From contig DDFF01000008.1 in the NCBI GenBank assembly GCA_002337045.1, forward strand, positions 124,001 through 188,000: a DNA stretch of 64,000 nucleotides, read 5' to 3'. The DNA comes from Bacteroidetes bacterium UBA1935 (GTDB taxonomy: Bacteria > Bacteroidota > Bacteroidia > Chitinophagales > Chitinophagaceae). The notes under the pieces were generated by a model, which worked only from the letters and a program-made list of their open reading frames with translations, made no database searches and was not told the origin of the DNA. Numbering within the stretch: position 1 is the stretch's first letter; every line of letters begins with the position of its first letter. The translations under genes were made by a program, and so were the position numbers. This document shows positions 44,074-52,194 of the stretch, piece by piece.

Positions 44074-44811
44074 ATGAAAAAGCTCGGATTTTTATTTCTG
44101 ATTGTATTGCAATCGGTAGCTTGTACAAAAAAGCCGGATACGATAGTCGACTCAAATCCTGCAGCTAAAATAAATATTGCAATTGAAAACTATGCCGGTA
44201 GTCAAATACTTAAGCTGAATGATATTTGGTATAAAAATGAAAATGGCGACTCATTGCAGATATCAGTGTTCAATTACTTTATATCGAATATAAAGCTTAC
44301 TCGAGATGATGGTTTTGTATATACCGAACCAGAAAGTTATCATTTAGTAAGAGAAAATAATGCATCTACTAAATCATTTACTATAGTAAATGTACCGCCT
44401 GGTAACTACAAGACAATAAGTTTTATGATAGGCGTGGATAGTGCTCACAATGTATCCGGTGCACAAACCGGAGACCTTGATCCTAATTCAGGAATGTTCT
44501 GGGATTGGAATACAGGATATATTATGGCAAAGCTTGAAGGTAAGTCTCCATCAAGTTCGGGAGGTATAGTTTTATATCATCTTGGAGGGTATAGTGGTAC
44601 TGCTAATGCAATCAGGACTGTATCGTTAAGTAAAGACATTACATTGCCAGACAAACAGTCAAAGACTATACACTTAAAAGCAGATGCTTTAGAATGGTTT
44701 AAAACGCCAACAACTATAAAAATCAAGGACATAGATGTTGTGTCTGCAAACAGTACAAAAATAATTGCCGATAACTATGCAGATATGTTTTCGATAGACC
44801 ACATTGATTAA
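44074..44811 (+). CDS. MbnP-like lipoprotein (copper-binding protein family)
   Basis: The 245-residue protein has a lipoprotein signal (LFLIVLQSVAC). It matches the MbnP family in order: an N-terminal strand region (LNDIWYKNENGDSLQISVFN, YFISNIKLTRDDG), PPGNYKTISFMIGVDSAHN, GDLDPNSGMFWDWNTGYIMA, then KLEG and YHLGG. The MFWDWNTGY motif at 44493-44519 is the most telling. In methanotrophs, MbnP binds copper at a site that includes a kynurenine made from a tryptophan by the dihaem enzyme MbnH. An MbnH-like gene begins 2 bp downstream. No methanobactin genes are nearby. ATG 44074 gives the lipobox. Confidence 0.82.
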   Translation: MKKLGFLFLIVLQSVACTKKPDTIVDSNPAAKINIAIENYAGSQILKLNDIWYKNENGDSLQISVFNYFISNIKLTRDDGFVYTEPESYHLVRENNASTKSFTIVNVPPGNYKTISFMIGVDSAHNVSGAQTGDLDPNSGMFWDWNTGYIMAKLEGKSPSSSGGIVLYHLGGYSGTANAIRTVSLSKDITLPDKQSKTIHLKADALEWFKTPTTIKIKDIDVVSANSTKIIADNYADMFSIDHID

Positions 44812-44813
44812 TT

Positions 44814-45854
44814 ATGATACGTAAGATTAGTATAGTATTTGTTTTATCATCAATAGCTTTGGCGCAGTCATGTAAGCCAGACCCTGATATGGATGTAAAA
44901 GCCGAACTGCCATTAGCTTTTAATGTTCCGCAAGGATGGCCCTCGCCTAATTATAATTACACTAATAATCAGCTTAGTAAAGCTGGTTTTGAACTTGGCA
45001 GGAAAATGTTTTATGATGCCAGGTTGTCTAAAGACAATACTATATCATGCGGTAGCTGCCATCAGCAATTTTCGGGCTTTGCCCAGATAGATCATCCCGT
45101 AAGCCACGGTATTAATGATTTACTTGGTAACAGAAACTCACCACCACTTTTCAACCTCAACTGGCATACCTCATTTATGTGGGATGGAGGCATTAATCAC
45201 ATTGAAAATCAACCCATAGCCCCGATACAGAACCCGGTTGAGATGGATGAAACAATGGCCAATGTTGTAACAAAGCTGCAGGGAGATGCTACATATCGTA
45301 GTATGTTTAAAGCTGCATTTGGTGATGAAACAGTGAATTCTCAACGTATAGCTAAGGCCTTTGCTCAGTTTATGGGAATGATAGTGTCCAGCAATGCGAA
45401 GTATGATAAATACAAACGAGGAGAAGCAGGTAGTGCATTTACACAACAAGAGATGAATGGTTATGATGTATACAAACAGAACTGTGCCACATGCCATACA
45501 GAACCACTGTTTACAGATTTCTCTTTTAGAAATAACGGCCTACCTCCTACAGGCGTAAATGATAGCGGTCGTGCACATATTACATTGGCTTCTGCTGATT
45601 TGTACAAGTTTAAAACACCTTCTTTGAGAAACCTGAAGTATACGTGGCCATATATGCATGATGGCAGGTTCAATTCCATTGATCAGGTATTGAATCACTA
45701 TACAACAGGTATAATGCAATCACCTACACTGGATAATAAGTTGTCTGGTGGTATAACACTTACAGACAAGCAGAAAGAAGACCTGAAGGCTTTCCTGAAT
45801 ACACTGAACGATGAAGAGTTTGTAAAGAATACTATGTTTCAGGAAGTGAAATAA
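44814..45854 (+). CDS. MbnH-like dihaem peroxidase (MauG/CcpA superfamily)
   Basis: The 346-residue lipoprotein (IALAQSC lipobox) of the dihaem cytochrome c peroxidase/MauG superfamily. Two haem motifs: CGSCH (about 45048-45062) and CATCH (about 45483-45497). The characteristic IDHPVSHGINDLLGNRNSPP is followed by LFNLNWHTSFMWDG, and the C-terminal half has TPSLRNLKYTWPYMHDGRF. Its pairing with the MbnP-like gene, 2 bp upstream, supports the MbnH group, which oxidises a Trp in MbnP, rather than a peroxide-detoxifying peroxidase. A terminator follows. Confidence 0.85.
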   Translation: MIRKISIVFVLSSIALAQSCKPDPDMDVKAELPLAFNVPQGWPSPNYNYTNNQLSKAGFELGRKMFYDARLSKDNTISCGSCHQQFSGFAQIDHPVSHGINDLLGNRNSPPLFNLNWHTSFMWDGGINHIENQPIAPIQNPVEMDETMANVVTKLQGDATYRSMFKAAFGDETVNSQRIAKAFAQFMGMIVSSNAKYDKYKRGEAGSAFTQQEMNGYDVYKQNCATCHTEPLFTDFSFRNNGLPPTGVNDSGRAHITLASADLYKFKTPSLRNLKYTWPYMHDGRFNSIDQVLNHYTTGIMQSPTLDNKLSGGITLTDKQKEDLKAFLNTLNDEEFVKNTMFQEVK

Positions 45855-45879
45855 TGAATACAAAAGTGCTTAAAAGAAG

Positions 45880-45907
45880 AAGACCTTGATTACTCAAGGT
45901 CTTTTTT
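45880..45907 (+). terminator. Intrinsic terminator after MbnH-like gene
   Basis: 10-bp stem AAGACCTTGA/TCAAGGTCTT with TTAC loop and T6. One arm also encodes the end of the convergent lipoprotein gene. Confidence 0.8.
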
Positions 45908-46210
45908 AATATCTATAAGTTCCACAACTTCATAAAACTTTTTAGTTGGGTAGGTGTTACAAGTTTCACCCTCGCCATCCCTATTGAGCTTAACTTTTAC
46001 CTTAAGCCCATTGTACTGAAATGCACTTGGTATGTATTTAGGACGTAGTAACGAACCGTCACTTCCCAACTGAAGCAAAAAGCCACAACCATCTTTTGCA
46101 ATATCGCCGGTATCCACAACTGTGGCATTAACCATGTTTTTATCTTTCTTACATGCTACCACAAAAACAGCCAGCAATGCAAAGGCGCCTATTAAGTATT
46201 TACGCATCAT
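45890..46210 (-). CDS. Small lipoprotein, unknown function
   Basis: The 106-residue protein has a lipobox (LLAVFVVACKKDK). Its mature part is a short all-beta-looking domain containing DGCGFLLQLGSDGSLLRPKY, a second Cys at EGETCNT, and a final VVELIDIKKDLE. The Cys-Gly and later Cys are a pattern seen in small Bacteroidota lipoproteins; no function can be given. The start may be 46210 or 46207. Its last codons overlap the terminator stem of the convergent MbnH-like gene. Confidence 0.75.
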   Translation of the reverse strand: MMRKYLIGAFALLAVFVVACKKDKNMVNATVVDTGDIAKDGCGFLLQLGSDGSLLRPKYIPSAFQYNGLKVKVKLNRDGEGETCNTYPTKKFYEVVELIDIKKDLE

Positions 46211-46267
46211 GACAATCGTTTGATACAAATTTGGCTATGAAAATACTAAAAAGTTTTAAAGGTGCAA

Positions 46268-46978
46268 TCATGCCGTAAACTTATATCCTATACCACGTAC
46301 AGAATGGAAGTGTTTGGGGTTGCGGCTGTCTTTCTCAAAATACTTGCGGAAGTTGAGGATGAAGTTATCAATAGTACGTGTAGTAGGGTACACATTATAG
46401 CCCCAAACTACCTGCAAAATATGCTCGCGAGATACTACCTGACCCTCATGTTCTATTAGTAATTTTAATAATGCAGCCTCTTTTTTGCTCAATTCCTGAG
46501 GTTTGCCATTAACATCTATGCATTCATGTGCGGCAAAGTCTATTTTACATCCGTCAAATTCATATATGTCTGCTATTGCTTGCGGGGTTTTAATCTTTTT
46601 GTCTTTAACTATTAATTTGTCTACTCTTAACAGCAGCTCTTCCAGATTAAAAGGTTTGGTCATATAATCATCTCCCCCTTTTTTCAGGCCTTCCACGCGG
46701 TCAGCACCTGTATTGCGGGCAGAAAGAAACATAATTGGTACATCATTGTGTTGCATGCGTATGGTTTCGCAAACCGTGATGCCGTCCATATCAGGCAGCA
46801 TTATATCCAGTATTATCAGGTCAAAGTGCTCATTTTTTACCATTTTAATAACCGCGGGGCCATTATCGGCAGTAGTAACTTCGTATCCTTCCAGTTCCAG
46901 GTTCAGTTTAAGCGCGTCCCTTAAGCTTTCCTCATCTTCAACCACCAAAAGGGAGGCTTTGGTTTCTTTAGTAGTCAT
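46268..46978 (-). CDS. OmpR-family response regulator
   Basis: The 236-residue protein has a receiver domain (VVEDEESLRDALKLNLELEG, phospho-Asp in LIILDIMLPDMDGITVCE, Lys in GDDYMTKPFNLEEL) and a Trans_reg_C winged helix (LSKKEAALLKLLIEHEGQVV, FILNFRKYFEKD, SVRGIGYKFTA). It binds DNA when phosphorylated. No histidine kinase is adjacent. It is distinct from the RprY-like regulator at 4341. Divergent from tRNA-Leu. Confidence 0.92.
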   Translation of the reverse strand: MTTKETKASLLVVEDEESLRDALKLNLELEGYEVTTADNGPAVIKMVKNEHFDLIILDIMLPDMDGITVCETIRMQHNDVPIMFLSARNTGADRVEGLKKGGDDYMTKPFNLEELLLRVDKLIVKDKKIKTPQAIADIYEFDGCKIDFAAHECIDVNGKPQELSKKEAALLKLLIEHEGQVVSREHILQVVWGYNVYPTTRTIDNFILNFRKYFEKDSRNPKHFHSVRGIGYKFTA

Positions 46979-47076
46979 ATCTTAGTCTGTTTTCTTGATA
47001 TAAAAATAATGACAATTAGTGCCGTATGACAATAGTTGGCCGAGATATGGTATTTACATGACAATCCTAAAATCTG

Positions 47077-47107
47077 TTTGGAGCATTACTAAAATTAATT
47101 ACCTTTG
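47077..47107 (+). promoter_or_regulatory. tRNA-Leu promoter TTTG-N19-TACCTTTG
   Basis: TTTG at 47077-47080 and TACCTTTG at 47100-47107 are separated by 19 bp, the Bacteroidota sigma-ABfr layout. The tRNA starts 11 bp after the -7 box. Confidence 0.85.
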
Positions 47108-47118
47108 CCACCCGTTTA

Positions 47119-47200
47119 GCGGGTGTGGTGAAATTGGTAGACACGCTAGACTTAGGATCTAGTGCTGCGAGGCTTGGGGGTTCGAGTCCCTCCACCCGCA
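47119..47200 (+). tRNA. tRNA-Leu (UAG anticodon)
   Basis: 82-nt cloverleaf with acceptor stem GCGGGTG/CACCCGC and discriminator A. The D-arm is GGTGAAATTGGTAGACAC. The anticodon stem-loop has CTAGA/TCTAG around the loop CTTAGGA, giving anticodon TAG. A long variable arm is followed by TTCGAGTCCC in the T-arm. The CCA end is not encoded. Confidence 0.95.
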
Positions 47201-47212
47201 CTGAAAAACGAC

Positions 47213-47242
47213 AAGCCGATACCAATGTATCGGCTTTTTTTT
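47213..47242 (+). terminator. Intrinsic terminator after tRNA-Leu
   Basis: 10-bp stem AAGCCGATAC/GTATCGGCTT with CAAT loop and a T8 tail, 13 bp after the tRNA. Confidence 0.85.
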
Positions 47243-47270
47243 AAAAACATTTTAAAAACTAAAATAAACT

Positions 47271-48650
47271 ATGGCTACGGTAACGCGCGAAAACATCGGT
47301 ACGCTGCACGACAAGATAACCGTAAAACTGACGAAAGAAGACTACATGCCTTCTTTTGAAAAGTCTTTGAAGCAATATGCCAAAACTGCCAATATACCGG
47401 GCTTCCGCAAGGGTAATGTGCCTGCAGGTATGGTTAAGAAAATGTATGGCCAGTCTATCTTCGGCGATGAAGTACTGCGTGCTGCAGGTTCTAAACTGGA
47501 AGAATATCTGAAGAACGAACAGGTATCAATATTTGCACAACCAATGGTAATGCCAAATGAAAAACCATTGAGCCTGGATATGAATGCACCAATTGATGTT
47601 GACTTTGCTTTTGAAGTTGGTGTAAAGCCTGAGTTTGAAATAAGTGCTATCAAAAACAAAGCTGCGCTGACTAAATACAAAGTAGCGATAGCTGATAAAA
47701 TGGTAGAAGATGAGACAGAGCGCATCACGAAACGCTATGGTAATGCAGAAACTCAGCCTGAAGTAACATCTAAAGATGATATCATCTATTCTAAATACGA
47801 ACTGTGCGATGCTGATGGTAATGTTGCAGCAGAGTCTAAAATGGTAGAAGATACAGTATTGTTGGAAAAACTGCCTGCTAAGCTGCAGGAAATGCTGATG
47901 GGTAAAAAGAATGAAGAATCATTCGTTATACGCCCGGCAGATGTTTGTACAGCAGAAGAATTGGCTGGCTTCATGAAAGACCCGTTGAAAGAAGGTGTTG
48001 AAGCTGCTAACAACTATTACAAATTCACTCTGACACGTGTTGCAAAACTGATACCTCGCGAGCTGAATGAAGAACTGTTTGCACAGATTTTCCCTAACGA
48101 CGAGATTAAAGATGTAGCTGATTTCAAAGAGCGCCTGCGTGCAGAACTGAGCAAAGAATATGATCGTGTAAGCCGTGAACGCCTGCACAATGAGATATAT
48201 GAAATGCTGGTGCACAACACATCTTTCGAACTGCCTGTTCCGTTCCTGAAACGTTGGTTGAAAGAAGGTGGCGAAAAACCAAAATCTGAAACAGAAGTTG
48301 AAAACGAATTTGGAGGTTTTGATCACCAACTGCGTTGGACACTGATATCTGACAAGTTGATAATAGAGAATAGTATCTCTGTAAGCATTGAAGAAGTAAA
48401 AGAACACATCAAAGCGCAAGTGCTGGGGTATTTTGGCATGGGTGCAGACGGTGATGCTCCTTGGTTGGATAGCTACATGCAGAAAGTGCTGAAAGATGAT
48501 AAAACAATGGACGAAACTTATCGCCGCCTGTTGTTTGAAAAACTTTTCACTTTTCTGGAAACACAGTTTAGCATTGCAGAACAGGAAGTTAGCGAAGAAG
48601 AATTCTACAAATTGCCTGATGCACATGCTGCACACCACCATCATCACTAA
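47271..48650 (+). CDS. tig: Trigger factor with His-rich C-terminus
   Basis: The 459-residue ribosome-associated chaperone has the N-terminal ribosome-binding signature NIPGFRKGNVPAGMVKKMYG, preceded by FEKSLKQYAK. A middle PPIase-like domain and a long helical C-terminal chaperone region follow. The tail ends in AHAAHHHHH, a natural poly-His run of uncertain role. It follows the tRNA-Leu terminator by 28 bp and is itself followed by a terminator. clpP/clpX, often next to tig, are not here. Confidence 0.92.
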   Translation: MATVTRENIGTLHDKITVKLTKEDYMPSFEKSLKQYAKTANIPGFRKGNVPAGMVKKMYGQSIFGDEVLRAAGSKLEEYLKNEQVSIFAQPMVMPNEKPLSLDMNAPIDVDFAFEVGVKPEFEISAIKNKAALTKYKVAIADKMVEDETERITKRYGNAETQPEVTSKDDIIYSKYELCDADGNVAAESKMVEDTVLLEKLPAKLQEMLMGKKNEESFVIRPADVCTAEELAGFMKDPLKEGVEAANNYYKFTLTRVAKLIPRELNEELFAQIFPNDEIKDVADFKERLRAELSKEYDRVSRERLHNEIYEMLVHNTSFELPVPFLKRWLKEGGEKPKSETEVENEFGGFDHQLRWTLISDKLIIENSISVSIEEVKEHIKAQVLGYFGMGADGDAPWLDSYMQKVLKDDKTMDETYRRLLFEKLFTFLETQFSIAEQEVSEEEFYKLPDAHAAHHHHH

Positions 48651-48674
48651 TAGTTAAATAGCGTTAAATAACAA

Positions 48675-48704
48675 AAGGGCTCTGCAATTGCAGAGCCCTT
48701 TTTC
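48675..48704 (+). terminator. Intrinsic terminator after tig
   Basis: 11-bp perfect stem AAGGGCTCTGC/GCAGAGCCCTT with AATT loop and T5. Confidence 0.85.
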
Positions 48705-48735
48705 GTAACTTGTGTATGCACTAAAACTATTAACT

Positions 48736-48984
48736 ATGGGTATCATATCATGGGCATTGTTTGGCCTGATAGCGGGCGCAATTGCAAAAGGATTACGCAA
48801 AGGAGATGACCCGGGTGGTTGGTTGATAACAATTGTTATAGGCATTTTCGGGGCAGTGATTGGTGGTTGGATAGGTACGGCACTTGGTTGGGGCGATGTA
48901 AACGGGTTTAACATCAAAAGCTTTTTCCTGGCAGTGGTAGGTGCCTTACTCTTACTTTTCATTATTGGTAAAATGCGTAAGTAA
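48736..48984 (+). CDS. GlsB/YeaQ/YmgE-family membrane protein
   Basis: The 82-residue protein has three hydrophobic segments with Gly-rich helices: WALFGLIAGAIAKGL, ITIVIGIFGAVIGGWIGTAL and FLAVVGALLLLFIIG. It matches the transglycosylase-associated/YeaQ family linked to stress responses. The ATG at 48736 was chosen over one at 48712. Convergent with the gene at 48987, only 2 bp away. Confidence 0.92.
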   Translation: MGIISWALFGLIAGAIAKGLRKGDDPGGWLITIVIGIFGAVIGGWIGTALGWGDVNGFNIKSFFLAVVGALLLLFIIGKMRK

Positions 48985-48986
48985 GT

Positions 48987-49475
48987 TTAACGCATCTTGG
49001 TGTAGTAGAAATCTACAGTTTTGCCATTACCGTCTATATAAGCATGTATAGAGGTGTCTGATGTTTTTACATATACAATACGTTTCGGGAAATCGTGTCT
49101 AGCATTCTCAAATACTATAGATGAGTCTGTCAGCAATGATTCCCGAAACTGTACAGACATGCCGTTGTTCTGATTGCTTACATTCGGGATATAGAAGAGC
49201 GTGTCGTTATCATTTACAAGCCTTACAGTTTCATGGCTGGCAGTATCACCTTTGGGTGTTATGTAATAACTATAACCATTCCATTCATTTTCTGAAGTAT
49301 TAGACCAGCTTTCAATAACCAATCCATCAGCAGATTTCATTTGCCAATTTCCCAGCCACCATTTTAGTTTATCAATTTTTTTATTGGGGTCAGGTTGTGT
49401 GTTCTGTACTACTTCATCTTCTTTACATGAACAGAAAAAAGAAATGCATATCAGAATCGAGACTATTTTTTTCAT
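48987..49475 (-). CDS. DUF6265-like lipoprotein
   Basis: The 162-residue lipoprotein (ICISFFCSC lipobox) follows the DUF6265 pattern: LKWWLGNWQMKSADGLVIES then W, SHETVRLVNDNDTLFY in the middle, and VFENARHDFPKRIVYV near the end. The FENxxHDFPxxIxY motif is diagnostic. Function unknown. No partner genes nearby. Confidence 0.82.
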   Translation of the reverse strand: MKKIVSILICISFFCSCKEDEVVQNTQPDPNKKIDKLKWWLGNWQMKSADGLVIESWSNTSENEWNGYSYYITPKGDTASHETVRLVNDNDTLFYIPNVSNQNNGMSVQFRESLLTDSSIVFENARHDFPKRIVYVKTSDTSIHAYIDGNGKTVDFYYTKMR

Positions 49476-49564
49476 CTTATAAATCTAACTGATTTTGTTT
49501 TTTTACAGAGGTGTACTCAATATTAATATTATTTTTACATTGATAGTTTCCCCTGTTGTTTTAT

Positions 49565-51628
49565 ATGAAGTACTATATCGTAGCGTTATTCGCTTTTTTA
49601 TGCTTATCTGCCAGTGCTCAAACCTCGAATATTGATAGCCTTAGGTCTGCATTTGAAAGTATGTCCCCCGGCAAACCTAAACGTGATGTAGCGATTAGTC
49701 TTACTAATATATACCTCGATAAAATCAATCAGCAGGAAGCAATGAAGTATGCAAAAGAAAGCATACAAGCTGCCGAAAGTCTCCCTCCGGCATCTAAAGT
49801 AAAGCCATATTGTATTTTATGCTCAGTATACTGGGCAATGAACGACTATACTAGTGCATTGGAGGCAGCAGAGAAAGCGCTGGAATATGCCAATCAGGAT
49901 TCGAATTCGGATGCCATTGAAATGGCTAACAACAGCATAGGCAATACATACTACAGAATGGGCAATTATTATGATGCAGAAAGGTTTTTTTTGGTGTCAT
50001 TAGAAAGTGCTAAAAAATCTAACAACAAATCCTCAATAGGGTCGCTTTACAACAATTTGGCCAATGTCAACTTGGCAAAAGGGAATCTTGATAAGTCTGT
50101 CAGTTATTCCATAGAAGCACTCAAACTAAAAGAAGCATTGAATGATGAAAAAGGTATTGCAATGGTGTGTAACAATATTGCGAATGCATACCGTAAGCTA
50201 CAACAACCCGAGAAAGCACTACAGTATCAGTTGAAGTCTCTTGCGATAAAAGAAAAACTAAATGATACGAGAGGTATAGCCTTATCGCTGGGCAATATTG
50301 GCAATGTATATCATGATTTGGGCGATACGCAAAAGGCTATCAGCTGCTACCTGAAGGCACTTAAATACCAGTTGCAGATAAAAGATGATTTACTAATAGG
50401 GAATTCGTACAATTCTTTAGGCTATGTTTTCTACGAACGAGGCGACTATAAAAAAGCTATGGAATATTACCAACTGTCTTGGCATTATCGTAGTAAGACA
50501 GGTAATAAATCTGCTTTATCTAGCATGTATAATAATATGGCTAAAGTATATACTGCAACTGATGAACTTGGGAAAGCTGAGGATTTTTACAAAAAGGCAT
50601 TGACGCTTGCAAAAGCTAACGGGGAAAAGGAAGATATAGCAGAAGCAAATAAAGGCCTGGCAGATGTGAGCACGAAAAGAAAAGACTTTGCGAAATCCTT
50701 GCAATACATGATGGATGCAGAAAAAGCTAAGGACTCTATCTATAATATTGCCAGCTCTACAGCTATTGCAGAGATGCAAACCAAATATGAAACAGAAAAG
50801 AAAGATGCATCAATAAAGCTCTTGCAAAAAGAGAATGAGCTGCAGGATATTAAGTACAAAAAGACAGTATTTATGTTTGTTGCACTTTTCGTGCTGATAG
50901 GTGCAATCTTAATCATAATATATACTTATAGTTATCTGAAGCAACATAAAAAGGCCGAACAGCTGAGAGTAGATGCAGAGTACAAACGTATTAATGCTAT
51001 TGTAAATGCGCAGGAAGAAGAGCGTAAGCGAATATCTGCGGAATTGCATGATGGTCTCGGGCAGGTATTGTCTGCAGTAAAGCTGAACGTAAGTATGCTT
51101 AAAGACGACTTGGGACAAAATGCCTCAACACTTTCGCAGTACAACACCGCTATGCTATTGCTCGATCAGTCTTGCAACGAAGTGAGAAATATGTCTCACT
51201 CCATGATGCCGGCAATATTGGTGAAAATGGGACTTAAAGAAGCATTGAGAGAGTTGGCAAGCGCAATTAATAATACGGGAGTGCTAAAGGTAATGATAGA
51301 TGATAAAGAATTGGATAATGAACCGGCCGAATTAATAAAGATTCATCTATACAGAATCGTGCAGGAACTGTTGAATAATATTTTAAAATATGCAAATGCA
51401 ACTGAGGTGCAAATCCAGTTCTCGAAAGATAGTCAGGGGCTAGGTTTAATGATAGAGGACAATGGTAAAGGCTTCGATACGACTGTACTGAATAATTCAA
51501 GCGGGCTTGGATGGCACAGTATCCAAAGCCGGATAGCACTTTTAAAAGGACAGATAGAAGTAGATTCTAAGCCCACTACAACAGGCACTGCAGTTTTTGT
51601 GTCTGTACCTGTTGTAGATGTGCTTTGA
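49565..51628 (+). CDS. TPR-containing sensor histidine kinase (HisKA_3)
   Basis: The 687-residue kinase has a signal peptide (YYIVALFAFLCLSASAQ), then about eight TPR motifs through residue 390 (e.g. GLGNIGNVYHDLGDTQKAIS-type units). A membrane helix (TVFMFVALFVLIGAILIII) follows. The dimerisation/phosphoacceptor region is EEERKRISAELHDGLGQVLS, and the HATPase domain has VQELLNNILKYANATEVQIQ and DNGKGFDTT. The TPR part is probably periplasmic. HisKA_3 kinases usually partner NarL-type regulators, and none is adjacent. An in-frame TTG lies 9 bp upstream of the chosen ATG. Confidence 0.93.
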   Translation: MKYYIVALFAFLCLSASAQTSNIDSLRSAFESMSPGKPKRDVAISLTNIYLDKINQQEAMKYAKESIQAAESLPPASKVKPYCILCSVYWAMNDYTSALEAAEKALEYANQDSNSDAIEMANNSIGNTYYRMGNYYDAERFFLVSLESAKKSNNKSSIGSLYNNLANVNLAKGNLDKSVSYSIEALKLKEALNDEKGIAMVCNNIANAYRKLQQPEKALQYQLKSLAIKEKLNDTRGIALSLGNIGNVYHDLGDTQKAISCYLKALKYQLQIKDDLLIGNSYNSLGYVFYERGDYKKAMEYYQLSWHYRSKTGNKSALSSMYNNMAKVYTATDELGKAEDFYKKALTLAKANGEKEDIAEANKGLADVSTKRKDFAKSLQYMMDAEKAKDSIYNIASSTAIAEMQTKYETEKKDASIKLLQKENELQDIKYKKTVFMFVALFVLIGAILIIIYTYSYLKQHKKAEQLRVDAEYKRINAIVNAQEEERKRISAELHDGLGQVLSAVKLNVSMLKDDLGQNASTLSQYNTAMLLLDQSCNEVRNMSHSMMPAILVKMGLKEALRELASAINNTGVLKVMIDDKELDNEPAELIKIHLYRIVQELLNNILKYANATEVQIQFSKDSQGLGLMIEDNGKGFDTTVLNNSSGLGWHSIQSRIALLKGQIEVDSKPTTTGTAVFVSVPVVDVL

Positions 51629-51633
51629 TATAG

Positions 51634-52194
51634 TTATACCCTTGCCCTCCATGGCAGGTCTTCAACGCCGTTGATGTGAGATATGTATCGTGCCAATACA
51701 AACAGGAAGTCTGATAATCTGTTGAGATAGCGTACAATCAACTCAGGTACCTGCTCCTGCTGTTCTATCATGCTAACGCATATACGCTCTGCCCTGCGGC
51801 ATACACAACGTGCTACGTGGCAGGTAGAGGCCGCAAGCTGCCCTCCGGGAAGTATGAATGAGCGCATTTCCGGCAATACTTCATTCATTTCATCAATCAA
51901 TCCTTCCAGCCATGTTACATCTTCATCATGTACATCGGGCAGTTTCATCTTTACTTCCTTATCAGGGTTGGTTGCCAATACAGAGCCAACAGTAAAGAGG
52001 CGGTCTTGTATTTCGCGTAGCCAGCCGCTTATTTTTTCATTAGCAGCCATATCGTTTACCATGCCAATGAACGAATTGAGCTCATCTACAGTGCCATAAG
52101 CTTCAATGCGGATGTGATTCTTTGGTACGCGCACACCACCTATCAGGCTGGTGCTGCCCTTGTCTCCTGTCTTTGTGTATATCTTGAATGCCAT
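51634..52194 (-). CDS. Cob(I)alamin adenosyltransferase, PduO/MMAB type
   Basis: The 186-residue enzyme adenosylates cob(I)alamin to coenzyme B12, a cofactor for methylmalonyl-CoA mutase and similar enzymes. N-terminal motif: FKIYTKTGDKGSTSLIGG then VRVPKNHIRIEAYGTVDELN. C-terminal motifs: LPGGQLAASTCHVARCVCRR and YLNRLSDFLFVLARY. Its start overlaps the ABC ATPase stop by one base (TAATG), so the two are translationally coupled. Confidence 0.93.
   Translation of the reverse strand: MAFKIYTKTGDKGSTSLIGGVRVPKNHIRIEAYGTVDELNSFIGMVNDMAANEKISGWLREIQDRLFTVGSVLATNPDKEVKMKLPDVHDEDVTWLEGLIDEMNEVLPEMRSFILPGGQLAASTCHVARCVCRRAERICVSMIEQQEQVPELIVRYLNRLSDFLFVLARYISHINGVEDLPWRARV

Noticed and set aside
47108..47126. 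Hairpin around CACCCG/CGGGTG as a riboswitch or attenuator before tig
   Set aside because: One arm is the tRNA acceptor strand itself, and a terminator separates the tRNA from tig.
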